33,887 bases of DNA from Oscillospiraceae bacterium. Lineage in GTDB: Bacteria; Bacillota_A; Clostridia; Oscillospirales; Ruminococcaceae. Positions 1 to 7,615 of this stretch are shown in pieces. The notes beneath the pieces were generated by a model. The model saw only the letters and a program-made list of their open reading frames with translations. It searched no databases and was not told the DNA's origin. The stretch lies in the NCBI GenBank assembly GCA_017829075.1, contig JAGAJA010000032.1, positions 1-33,887 on the forward strand. The letters are read 5' to 3'. Made by a program: the position numbers and the translations under genes. Each line of letters opens with the position of its first letter. Within the stretch, counting starts at the first letter, position 1.

Positions 1-305
1 CAAAGAAAATCCGACAAAAACCGGACATTCCCCCCTTTCCCCTACGGTTTTCTCCTCAGACTCCTCTTCCCCTCTCCCCTTTCCCCCCTTGTCCGGTTTT
101 TCGCGGATACAAAGTGAAAGATACTTTGACCGGGGAAAGGTGCGCTGCCGACGGCATAAAGCTCCATTCCTGAGAGTAGGTTGTTTTGCGAATAATCAAG
201 GCTTTTTTTGGCTTCGCCGCTTGCTTCTACTGCCCGCCAAATTCCAATTTACCATTTAATTATACCACATCTTCATATAATTTGCAATATTTTTTAATTT
301 TCCCC
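1..305. other. Non-coding left edge, no gene seen
   Basis: No supported gene lies here. Bases about 27-106 are a strongly pyrimidine-biased run on the + strand. Bases 133-155 resemble (18 of 23 positions) the inside of the hairpin at 5335-5357, which suggests a shared short intergenic repeat. The segment 239-250 (CAAATTCCAATT) is identical to the right edge of the hairpin block at 14847-14858. The last 60 bases are A/T-rich and lead into the promoter of the regulator gene. Confidence 0.4.
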
Positions 306-334
306 TTGCATTTTATGAAATGATGTGCTATAAT
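306..334 (+). promoter_or_regulatory. Sigma-A promoter of the zinc operon
   Basis: TTGCAT at 306-311 and TATAAT at 329-334 are separated by 17 bases. The -10 is perfect. Directly downstream, 341-370 is an A-rich stretch with repeated GAAA/TCAAA words, such as TGAAAATCAAAATCA. This only weakly resembles a Fur/Zur 7-1-7 box, so an autoregulatory operator here is a guess. Confidence 0.7.
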
Positions 335-384
335 ATGAAACTGAAAGTGAAAATCAAAATCAAATTCAAACGGAGGTGACGGCT

Positions 385-807
385 ATGGACAGAAATAACT
401 ACAACACAAAACAACGTGATGAGATCGTGGAATTTTTCAGCCGTCACCGCGGGAGCTGCTTTACCGCAAAGGATATTATCGTAAGCGGCGAGGTTTCTGT
501 CGGGGAGGCTACGGTTTACCGCACTCTCACACGGCTTGCAAATCAGGGAGTGCTGAAGCGCTTTTCCGGAGACGGCTCCGGTGCAAGCTACCAGCTTATG
601 GACGAGCATAAGTGCAGTACGCATTTCCACCTGAAATGCGACCGCTGCCAGAAGCTCATTCACATGGACTGCTCATTTATGAAGGAAATGCAGCAGCACA
701 TCGAGCAGAGCCACGGCTTTACGGTGGACATCGGAAGAACGATAATCTACGGACTGTGCAGCGAATGCCAGCAGGAGCTTGAGGACAGGGAAAAGGAGAA
801 TAAATGA
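385..807 (+). CDS. zur: Fur-family (probably Zur) metal-responsive repressor
   Basis: This is a 140-residue Fur-superfamily regulator. A winged-helix N-terminal half contains the typical segment GEATVYRTLTRLANQGVLKR. The C-terminal dimerisation half contains HFHLKCDRCQKLIHMDC and a second CSEC pair, the two Cys pairs that bind structural zinc in this family. I place the start at the ATG at 385 rather than the GTG at 376, because the GGAGG at 372-376 overlaps that GTG and is well spaced for 385. The gene overlaps the following metal-binding lipoprotein gene by 4 bases (ATGA), which argues for co-transcription and for a Zur role: sensing zinc and repressing its own uptake operon. Fur, PerR and Zur cannot be separated with certainty by eye. 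The zinc call rests mainly on the neighbours. Confidence 0.85.
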   Translation: MDRNNYNTKQRDEIVEFFSRHRGSCFTAKDIIVSGEVSVGEATVYRTLTRLANQGVLKRFSGDGSGASYQLMDEHKCSTHFHLKCDRCQKLIHMDCSFMKEMQQHIEQSHGFTVDIGRTIIYGLCSECQQELEDREKENK

Positions 808-1793
808 GAAACATAAAAAGAATTATCGCTGCGGCAATTTCCGCAGCTTTGTTAGGAGCGGCGCTGTGCGGCTGCTCCTCAGAAAACAGCGGCTCAGCCG
901 GTGGAGATAAGCCGCTGGTTATAGCTACCATATTACCGGCGTATGATTTTGCACGGCAGGTTTTCGGCGACACAGCCGAGGTGAGAATGCTGCTCAAGCC
1001 CGGTCAGGAGAGCCACAGCTACGACCCCTCCGCTAAGGATATCGTAGACATAAGCGGCTGCGACCTTTTTATCTACAACGGCGGCGAGTCTGACGAATGG
1101 GTGGAGAGTGTGCTGAAATCCGCGCCGGAAGTGAATACATTCCGCATGACCGAGGCGGTATCGCTTCTGGACGAGGAGATTTCCGAGGGAATGCAGGAGC
1201 ATGAGCATGACGTGGACGACCATGATCACGATGAGCACGATGAACACGACGATCATGATGAGGAATACGATGAGCACGTCTGGACTTCCCCGGAGAATGC
1301 CGCTGCAATTGTAAGGGCGCTTGGAACAAAGGCTGCGGAGCTGTTCCCGGAGAACTCAGAGGTTCTTGCTTCAAATGCCGGCAGCTACGCGGCAAAGATA
1401 GACGAACTGGACGGCAGATTTGCGGAGCTGTTCAGCGGCGAGCAGCGTTACTTCATTTTCGGCGACAGATTTCCGCTGCTTTATTTCTTTAAAGAGTACG
1501 GGTTGAATTACTATGCGGCGTTTCCCGGCTGCGGCAGCGAAACCGAGCCGTCCGCCCAGACCATGACTTTTCTGCTGGAAAAGCTGAAGGAGGATAATTC
1601 AGTTCCCGCTGTGTTCTGCATTGAGCTTTCGAGCAGACGGCTGGCAGACGTGCTTGCTGAGGATACCGGACTGAGCACTGTGGAATTCCACACCTGCCAC
1701 AACATTTCCTCGGACGACTTTAACGCCGGGGAAACATGGCTCTCTATCATGCAGCGGAATTACGACACACTATCTGAAATACTGAAAAGGTGA
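804..1793 (+). CDS. znuA: Zinc/metal ABC transporter substrate-binding lipoprotein
   Basis: This is a 329-residue cluster A-I metal-binding protein (ZnuA/AdcA/TroA type). The N-terminus is a lipoprotein signal with a Cys at residue 24. Candidate ligands are the His in GQESHSYDPS and the His in DEHVWTSPENA. Between them is a long His/Asp/Glu-rich loop (about residues 132-153, EHDVDDHDHDEHDEHDDHD), a feature of zinc rather than manganese binding proteins. The usual third ligand region reads FGDRFPLLYFF instead of the HDAF-like form of enterobacterial ZnuA, so the site may use a different third ligand. It is translationally coupled to the regulator upstream (4-base overlap), and its stop abuts the ATPase gene. 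Its role is to capture zinc outside the membrane and hand it to the permease encoded two genes on. Confidence 0.9.
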   Translation: MRNIKRIIAAAISAALLGAALCGCSSENSGSAGGDKPLVIATILPAYDFARQVFGDTAEVRMLLKPGQESHSYDPSAKDIVDISGCDLFIYNGGESDEWVESVLKSAPEVNTFRMTEAVSLLDEEISEGMQEHEHDVDDHDHDEHDEHDDHDEEYDEHVWTSPENAAAIVRALGTKAAELFPENSEVLASNAGSYAAKIDELDGRFAELFSGEQRYFIFGDRFPLLYFFKEYGLNYYAAFPGCGSETEPSAQTMTFLLEKLKEDNSVPAVFCIELSSRRLADVLAEDTGLSTVEFHTCHNISSDDFNAGETWLSIMQRNYDTLSEILKR

Positions 1794-2522
1794 GTGACAG
1801 CATTGGACAAACAGGAATATCTGATAAACGTTGAAAATCTCACGCTTTCCTATGAGAATATGACGGTCATTAAGGATATGGATTTCCATGTGACCGGCGG
1901 GGATTATCTCTGCATTGTCGGAGAAAACGGCTCCGGAAAAAGCACGCTGGTGAAAGCGCTGCTTTCGCTGAAGAAGCCTGTCGGCGGGACTATCTCTTTC
2001 AGCGGGGGACTGAAGCGCAATGAGATCGGCTATCTTCCGCAGCAGACCGGCGCTCAGCAGGATTTCCCAGCGAGCGTGTACGAAGTGGTGATCTCCGGCT
2101 GCCTTAATTCCCGCGGGATACGTCCGTTTTATTCCGAACGGGAGAGGAAAATGGCTGCGGAGAATATGGAGCGTCTTGGAATAACGCATCTCAGAAAGCG
2201 CAGCTATCGGGAGCTTTCCGGCGGTCAGCAGCAGCGGGTGCTGCTTGCGAGGGCACTCTGCGCGACAAAAAAGCTGCTGCTTCTTGACGAGCCGGTATCT
2301 GGTCTTGATCCGATGGTTACAGCGGAGATGTACGAGCTTATCGCGGACATAAACCGCAGCGGAGTAACTGTTATCATGGTAACTCACGACATTTCGGCGG
2401 CTTTGAAATATGCCAGCCATATTCTCTGCCTGCGGCAGGATACATGGTTTTTCGGCACTCCGGAGGAATTCCTCGCGGACAGATCCTCCGATTTCATGAA
2501 AGGCGGCGAGAACAATGGGTGA
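1794..2522 (+). CDS. znuC: Zinc/metal ABC transporter ATP-binding protein
   Basis: This 242-residue ABC ATPase has every core motif visible: Walker A GENGSGKST, the Q-loop in YLPQQTGA, the signature LSGGQQQRV, Walker B LLLLDEP and the switch histidine in MVTHD. It would power import by the ZnuB-like permease. The start is uncertain. A GTG at 1794 directly follows the upstream stop but is only 3 bases from the AAAAGG at 1785-1790, while an in-frame TTG at 1803 has longer spacing. The 3' end overlaps the permease start by 8 bases, as expected for subunits of one complex. Confidence 0.9.
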   Translation: MTALDKQEYLINVENLTLSYENMTVIKDMDFHVTGGDYLCIVGENGSGKSTLVKALLSLKKPVGGTISFSGGLKRNEIGYLPQQTGAQQDFPASVYEVVISGCLNSRGIRPFYSERERKMAAENMERLGITHLRKRSYRELSGGQQQRVLLARALCATKKLLLLDEPVSGLDPMVTAEMYELIADINRSGVTVIMVTHDISAALKYASHILCLRQDTWFFGTPEEFLADRSSDFMKGGENNG

Positions 2523-3339
2523 CATTATTTCCGCATTTTTCAGCACACCTATCCTATTCCGCGCGTTGATCGTTGGTATTCTGGTGTCGCTGTGCGCCGC
2601 ATTGCTTGGCGTAAGCCTTGTGCTTAAGCGTTACAGCATGATAGGAGACGGGCTTTCACATGTTGGTTTCGGTGCGCTGGCGATAGCTGCGGTGATGAAT
2701 TGGGCGCCTATGGCGGTCGCTGTTCCGGTGGTTATCGCGGCGGCGTTTCTGCTGCTGCGCATTTCCTCCAGCAGCAAGATAAAGGGCGATTCTGCAATTG
2801 CGCTGATCTCCACCGGAGCGCTTGCGATAGGCGTTATGGCGGTTTCCCTCTCCGGAATGAACAGCGACCTCGACAGCTACCTTTTTGGCAGCATTTACGC
2901 GATAAGCGACGAGGACGTGGTGATAAGCGTGGTTCTGGCGCTGCTTGTGCTGGTGCTTTTCGTGTTTTTCTACACAAAGATATTTGCGATAACCTTTGAC
3001 GAGAGTTTTGCCCGCGCGACAGGAACAAGGGTAGGAATGTATAATATGCTGATCGCGCTGCTTACGGCGCTGACTATCGTTATCGGCATGAGAATGATGG
3101 GCTCAATGCTTATCTCAAGCCTTATCATTTTCCCGGCGCTTTGCAGCATGAGAGTGTTCAAGAGCTTCCGGGCGGTGACAATATGCTCGGCGGTGATCTC
3201 GGTAGTGACTTTCATATCCGGAATGGTGATATCCTACGAATTCGGGACACCCGGCGGCGCGAGCATCGTCTGCGTCAATATCGCGGTGTTTGCGGTATTT
3301 TCGGCTGTGGGGGCAGTCCTTAGCAGGAACCGCACCTAA
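2515..3339 (+). CDS. znuB: Zinc/metal ABC transporter permease
   Basis: This is a 274-residue, very hydrophobic protein of the ABC-3 permease family (ZnuB/MntB/TroC), with about eight predicted membrane segments. The family hallmark region around residues 30-60 (LGVSLVLKRYSMIGDGLSHVGFGALA) is present, as is the segment MGSMLISSLIIFPAL near residue 200. It forms the membrane channel of the zinc importer. It is the last gene of the four-gene operon. A 138-base gap with its own promoter follows before the next lipoprotein gene. Confidence 0.9.
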   Translation: MGDIISAFFSTPILFRALIVGILVSLCAALLGVSLVLKRYSMIGDGLSHVGFGALAIAAVMNWAPMAVAVPVVIAAAFLLLRISSSSKIKGDSAIALISTGALAIGVMAVSLSGMNSDLDSYLFGSIYAISDEDVVISVVLALLVLVLFVFFYTKIFAITFDESFARATGTRVGMYNMLIALLTALTIVIGMRMMGSMLISSLIIFPALCSMRVFKSFRAVTICSAVISVVTFISGMVISYEFGTPGGASIVCVNIAVFAVFSAVGAVLSRNRT

Positions 3340-3416
3340 ACTAAAAGGTCGAGAGAGCAGAAGCGTGGAGTGATTACCGAGCGGCGGGTCTGTTGGAATA
3401 AAATCGAAAAAACTAC

Positions 3417-3445
3417 TTGTGTTGTTTTGAAAAATATGGTACAAT
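3417..3445 (+). promoter_or_regulatory. Promoter of the triple-repeat lipoprotein
   Basis: TTGTGT at 3417-3422 and TACAAT at 3440-3445 have a 17-base spacer. They lie about 30 bases upstream of a clear GGAGG before the ATG at 3478. Confidence 0.55.
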
Positions 3446-3477
3446 AAATAGAATAGATTTTATTTCTGGAGGAAAAC

Positions 3478-4749
3478 ATGAAGAATATAAAACATATCGG
3501 AATTGCCGGGGTACTGTCGCTGACGGTGCTGCTCAGCGGCTGCGGCGGCAGCGAGCCGAGCAGTGAACTCCCTCAGACATCGGACGCACCGGAGGTCACA
3601 TCAAAGCCGCAGTCCACAGAGCCGGAAGCTCCCTCTGCTGAAAGCTCCGCGCCGGAGAGTGCTTCAACGACTTCATCGGAGCAGGAGCCTGCGCCGGAAA
3701 CAGCGGAGAGCGGCGAGGAAATTCTCGGCACTCTGACGGTGGATAGTCCGAACGAGGACGCGGGTTATTCTGCGGACTGGCTGTACGGCACATGGAGCAC
3801 TGTTTCGCTGAATGGCACTGATTACTGGGATTTTGCGGACGAGCGTGGAATTGACGGCGAGGTGCAGTTTATTTTCGACAGCGAGGGCTGCGACGTATTA
3901 CGAGGCTCGGAGGGAGTCATTTATAAACTGGATTACAAAGTCACTGACAGCGGGGTTATGTTACGGGATAATGAATCAGGAACAGATTCTGCGCTTACCT
4001 ATAATGCAGCCGAGGACACCCTCACCTTGAACGACGACGGGAACACCATTGTCTATATCCGCGGGAGCAATCCAAGAAAAAACGGGGCGCAGAGTACCGC
4101 CGGCGAGGGAATGTACGGTCTGTGGAGCGTTGCTTTGATAAACGGCGAGGACTTCTGGACTTCGGACAAATTCCTACCGAAGCAGTCTGGGGAGTGCTTT
4201 GTTGAGATAAACGAGAGCGGAATGCGGTCTATAAACAATGATGGATTTACGAAGTATTTTCAGCTTCAGCCTACCGATAACGGCGCGGAATTCATCGACG
4301 ACCGCGATGGCGTGAAGTACACCCTGAACTACGACAGCGCCGGCGATACTATAACCTGTTTCCAGACCGATCAGCCGGACGGCGATAAAATGACCCTCAA
4401 GCGCGGCTCTAATCCGAAGGACGGTGTAAAGCGCAACTGTGAGTGGCTTTACGGCACATGGAGCGCGGTGACGATGAACGGTAAGGACTACTGGACATTC
4501 GCTGTGGAAAATAATTTAGATAACGAAGCGCAGTTGGTGTTCACACCGGATTATTGCTTTGCTTTCGGGGAAGGCGGAAACACGAACAAGTACAGCTTTA
4601 CTGCTGACAGCACTGGAGTGACGATACATGTCAGCGACAGCTATGATGTTGCTTGTATGTACAACAGTTCCACCGACCGAATGATGGTAAATGACGAGCA
4701 GGCGGGGCAGACAGTTGTCGTGAAGCGCGGAACAAATCCCAGAAGCTGA
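3478..4749 (+). CDS. Lipoprotein with three tandem ~111-residue domains
   Basis: This 423-residue protein is predicted to be anchored by lipid at Cys22 (lipobox LLSGC). Residues about 23-85 are a Ser/Pro/Glu-rich spacer of the kind that carries a domain through the cell wall. Three copies of one domain follow. They begin near residues 101 (LYGTWSTVSLNG), 212 (MYGLWSVALING) and 323 (LYGTWSAVTMNG), and each ends with R-G-S/T-N-P. The period of 111 residues is exact between copies. The sequence is rich in beta-type alternation and fits a lipocalin-like or small beta-barrel fold. I do not recognise a named family. The short lipoprotein encoded next (4969-5322) looks like a single divergent copy. 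Function is unknown; an extracytoplasmic binding or envelope role is plausible. Confidence 0.75.
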   Translation: MKNIKHIGIAGVLSLTVLLSGCGGSEPSSELPQTSDAPEVTSKPQSTEPEAPSAESSAPESASTTSSEQEPAPETAESGEEILGTLTVDSPNEDAGYSADWLYGTWSTVSLNGTDYWDFADERGIDGEVQFIFDSEGCDVLRGSEGVIYKLDYKVTDSGVMLRDNESGTDSALTYNAAEDTLTLNDDGNTIVYIRGSNPRKNGAQSTAGEGMYGLWSVALINGEDFWTSDKFLPKQSGECFVEINESGMRSINNDGFTKYFQLQPTDNGAEFIDDRDGVKYTLNYDSAGDTITCFQTDQPDGDKMTLKRGSNPKDGVKRNCEWLYGTWSAVTMNGKDYWTFAVENNLDNEAQLVFTPDYCFAFGEGGNTNKYSFTADSTGVTIHVSDSYDVACMYNSSTDRMMVNDEQAGQTVVVKRGTNPRS

Positions 4750-4968
4750 AAAAGGTTGACAATCCGCCGCAATTGTGCTAGGGACACGCTGATTAAAGCG
4801 CAGCGTATCAAATCTGGTTTTGCGCAAAATATAACTAATGCTATAAGTAAAATGTTTCTTGTTGCGCAAAACCCGCCGCGTGAGTATGCGCGTTTGAACG
4901 GGGCGAATTTGATTTAATCAGCGTTTCCCCAGATTATTCACTATACTACATCAGACAGGAGATATTAA

Positions 4969-5322
4969 ATGAAGAAGTTGATAAAAGCATTAGCGCTTGC
5001 AGCGGTAATTACAGCGCTCTGCACCGGTTGCAGCCGTTCGATAGATATGGATAAACTCAAGGGAAGCTGGACATACACTCCGGAGAGCGGCGATCCGGTA
5101 GTTATAACGATCACCGATGATTATTTCAGTCAAAGCTCCGGAGAAGTCACCGGAGAGCAGCTTAAATATGAGCGTAATTCTGACGGCATTAACGTCCGAA
5201 ACACCGATGGAAAGGTGCTGTTCACGCTGTATTACAACGATGAGGACGATACGGTATACTACACCGTGAAAGGCTCAGACGGCGGCGATATTAAGCTTAC
5301 ATTTACAAAGAGTGAGCAATAA
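4969..5322 (+). CDS. Small lipoprotein, single-domain relative of the preceding one
   Basis: This 117-residue protein has a short lipoprotein signal (LCTGC, Cys at residue 21) and one ~95-residue beta-rich domain that starts LKGSWTY. That start and the pattern of an ITDD turn followed by YYNDEDDTVYY mirror the repeat unit of the lipoprotein at 3478-4749, so the two may be paralogues. A good ribosome binding site (AGGAG) precedes the ATG. The 219-base gap before it holds no gene. TTGACA at 4756-4761 there lacks a good -10. A strong hairpin terminator follows the gene. No function can be assigned. Confidence 0.7.
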   Translation: MKKLIKALALAAVITALCTGCSRSIDMDKLKGSWTYTPESGDPVVITITDDYFSQSSGEVTGEQLKYERNSDGINVRNTDGKVLFTLYYNDEDDTVYYTVKGSDGGDIKLTFTKSEQ

Positions 5323-5325
5323 TTG

Positions 5326-5382
5326 AATTTCCCCGGAAAGGCGTACTGCCGTTGGCAGCGAACCAAACCGGGGGAATTTTTT
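5326..5382 (+). terminator. Intrinsic terminator after the small lipoprotein
   Basis: The arms AATTTCCCCGG and CCGGGGGAATT pair around an inner hairpin (CTGCC-GTT-GGCAG at 5346-5358). A run of six T follows immediately. Confidence 0.75.
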
Positions 5383-5445
5383 GCCGCAATTCCGCGAATA
5401 TTGAGCAAAATTTCCGGAAGTATGCAATTATTTTTACAGGAACAC

Positions 5446-5474
5446 TTGAAAATCCTCTGTATTTGAGGTATAAT
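5446..5474 (+). promoter_or_regulatory. Promoter of the M50-like/scpAB cluster
   Basis: TTGAAA at 5446-5451 and TATAAT at 5469-5474 have a 17-base spacer. They lie about 80 bases upstream of the GTG start at 5555. This is the only clear promoter seen before the run of tightly spaced genes up to about 8371. Confidence 0.7.
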
Positions 5475-5554
5475 ATAAAATGTATATATTTGCGCAGGGA
5501 ACTGTTGATCGGCGTCAAAGTGCGCCGCTGACGTAATTTAAAGGAGTATTTATC

Positions 5555-6280
5555 GTGTTCAAGGGACCTTTGTTAGAATTATTCGGACTGCTTTTTTCCA
5601 GCAACAGGACAAACGCTGATATTGTCAGCGTGGTGCTGTCGTTCTTTTCAGTACTGGTTATCATTTTTGTGATATTCCCCATTCGCGAGTTCGCAAGAGG
5701 CTTTGTAGCCAAAAAGCTTGGCGATGATACGCCCGAACACGCCGGAAGGCTCACGCTGAACCCGTTCGCACATATCGACCCTATGGGCGCGCTTATGATG
5801 TTCCTTTTCCGTATCGGCTGGTCAAAGCATATGCCTATTGACATCAGACGCTGCAACAAGGTCAAGGCGCGCACGGCGGTTGCACTGACCTCCCTTGCCG
5901 GGCCTCTTGCAAATATTCTGCTGAGCTATCTGCTGATAATCATTTGCAAGATACTGATTATCAACATGACGAACAACGTGGTATTGTATATCACTAAAGG
6001 CTTTGCTATGACGGCGCAGATCAGCGTATTTCTTGCGGTATTCAATCTTATCCCCATTCCGCCGTTTGACGGGTTCAACATTCTGGCGACAGTGCTACCC
6101 ACAAAGGTGGTATTGATTATGGAAAAGTATCAGCAAGTGATATATCTGGCATTCTTCGCGCTGCTTTTGTTCCGGGTGCTTGACGTTCCGCTTGGGCTTG
6201 CTTCTCAGGGAGTAATGTGGCTTCTGGACAAGGCGTCCTTCTTTGTCCCCGACGGCGGATTTTTCTCGCTGCTGTACTGA
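5555..6280 (+). CDS. M50 (site-2 protease)-like membrane protein lacking the HExxH site
   Basis: This 241-residue, five-to-six-span membrane protein clearly belongs to the M50 group. It has the family segments RLTLNPFAHIDPMGAL, SLAGPLANILLSYLL and NLIPIPPFDGFNIL (the NPDG-like third-ligand region with its Asp). At the place of the zinc motif, active members read HEFAH. This protein reads REFAR (residues about 48-52, IREFARGFVAKKLGDD), so both zinc histidines are arginine while the Glu is kept. It is therefore predicted to be a non-proteolytic homologue. The GTG start has AAGGAG eight bases upstream. It sits directly before scpA, a common clostridial arrangement of this family, and probably shares its transcript. 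A role as an inactive scaffold or regulator is inference. Confidence 0.85.
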   Translation: MFKGPLLELFGLLFSSNRTNADIVSVVLSFFSVLVIIFVIFPIREFARGFVAKKLGDDTPEHAGRLTLNPFAHIDPMGALMMFLFRIGWSKHMPIDIRRCNKVKARTAVALTSLAGPLANILLSYLLIIICKILIINMTNNVVLYITKGFAMTAQISVFLAVFNLIPIPPFDGFNILATVLPTKVVLIMEKYQQVIYLAFFALLLFRVLDVPLGLASQGVMWLLDKASFFVPDGGFFSLLY

Positions 6281-6295
6281 TCGCCGGGGTGGATA

Positions 6296-7027
6296 ATGGA
6301 GGAACTTAGCTTCAAGCTTGAGATCTTCGAGGGGCCTCTTGATCTGATGCTGTCGCTGATACAGAAGCATAAGCTGAATATTCAGGATATTGAGATAAGC
6401 GTATTGCTGGATCAGTTTATGCTGTACCTTGACAGAATGTCGGAGGCTGACCTTGAGATAACCTCGGATTTTCTTGAAATGGCGGCGCGGCTTATTATGA
6501 TAAAGTCGGCGGCGCTGCTTCCAAAGGAAGAAGCCGAGGAGATGAAAAAAGAGCTTCAGGGCGCGCTGATAGAATATGCGCTCTGTAAGACAATGGCAGG
6601 GCGGCTCAGAAAGCGGTATCTCGGCGATGTGGTATTCGTCCGGGAGCCTGCCGAGATAGAGATCGACAAAGCGTATCACAAGACGCATCAGCCGGAGGAG
6701 CTTATGCTTGCCTACGGCGCACTTAACGAGCGGACGCGGAGAAAGGCAAGCTATCGTCCCCGCTCTATAAAGCCGATCGTGGCAAAGAGCTACGTTACGG
6801 TGTTCACAGGAATCGTGGCGGTGCTGAAAAGCCTGCGGCGAAAGGGAACGGTGCAGATGGACGAGCTGTACAGAGATCAGCCTCGATCCCGCACTGTGGC
6901 TACATTTCTGGCAATACTTGAGCTGTCCAAGGAGGGGCGTATCTTCATCTCCGAGGACGGAAACAGCGTGCGGCTGAGAACAAGAGCCGACGATATCAGG
7001 ACAGAAGCGGAGGGAGCGGAGCAGTGA
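6296..7027 (+). CDS. scpA: Segregation and condensation protein A
   Basis: This 243-residue kleisin partners SMC and ScpB in chromosome condensation and segregation. The N-terminal SMC-neck-binding part is visible as FKLEIFEGPLDLMLSLIQKHKLNIQDI, and the helical repeat DFLEMAARLIMIKSAALLP follows. The C-terminal winged helix covers about residues 165-243 (MDELYRDQPRSRTVATFLAILELSKEGRI). Length is typical. The start follows TAATGGAGG-like spacing 15 bases after the M50-like gene, and the stop overlaps scpB by 4 bases. Confidence 0.95.
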   Translation: MEELSFKLEIFEGPLDLMLSLIQKHKLNIQDIEISVLLDQFMLYLDRMSEADLEITSDFLEMAARLIMIKSAALLPKEEAEEMKKELQGALIEYALCKTMAGRLRKRYLGDVVFVREPAEIEIDKAYHKTHQPEELMLAYGALNERTRRKASYRPRSIKPIVAKSYVTVFTGIVAVLKSLRRKGTVQMDELYRDQPRSRTVATFLAILELSKEGRIFISEDGNSVRLRTRADDIRTEAEGAEQ

Positions 7028-7587
7028 AATTCAGCGAGGGAATGGCGGTGGTTGAAGCAGTGCTTTTTGCCTGCGGAGAGCCGATCGAAGCGGATAAGCT
7101 TGCCGCCGCGACTGAGATAGAAAAGGAAACGGTGCTGAAGATCATCGATCGCCTGAACGACAGGTATTCCGAGAACAACAGCGCGTTCCGGATAAACAGG
7201 CTGGGGGACAGCTACCAGATGGTGACGCAGCCGGAGTTTGCTCCCTACATCAAGACCGCTCTGGAAACAAGACGGCAGGTGCCACTTTCACAAGCGGCAA
7301 TGGAGGTTCTGGCAGTTGTGGCGTACAATCAGCCGGTGACAAAAAGCTTTGTTGAGCAGGTGCGCGGAGTGGACAGCTCCGGTGTTGTGAACAGCCTTGT
7401 GGAGCGCGACCTGCTGGAGGAATACGGCAGACTTGACCTGCCGGGACGTCCGATAGCCTACAAGACCACGGAGAATTTCCTGCGGTGCTTTGGACTGACG
7501 GATATCAAGGGGCTTCCGACAATTCCGGACAGCACCGATCAAATGGATTTTGACGAGTTTGAAGAGATGAATTTCAGCGGCGATTGA
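7024..7587 (+). CDS. scpB: Segregation and condensation protein B
   Basis: This 187-residue protein has two winged-helix domains and is the second accessory subunit of the SMC condensin. Recognisable segments are MAVVEAVLFACGEPIEADKLA at the start and the highly conserved QAAMEVLAVVAYNQPVTKSFVEQVRGVDSSGVV in the middle. RPIAYKTTENFLRCFGL follows near the end. The GTG start at 7024 overlaps the scpA stop (GTGA), indicating coupled translation. Confidence 0.95.
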   Translation: MKFSEGMAVVEAVLFACGEPIEADKLAAATEIEKETVLKIIDRLNDRYSENNSAFRINRLGDSYQMVTQPEFAPYIKTALETRRQVPLSQAAMEVLAVVAYNQPVTKSFVEQVRGVDSSGVVNSLVERDLLEEYGRLDLPGRPIAYKTTENFLRCFGLTDIKGLPTIPDSTDQMDFDEFEEMNFSGD

Positions 7588-7615
7588 CCGCTGACAAGTG
7601 AGGCGGGGTGAGGCA

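Noticed and set aside
4756..4784. TTGACA after the triple-domain lipoprotein as a promoter
   Set aside because: The 17-base spacing leads to TAGGGA, a poor -10, so I do not list it as a promoter.
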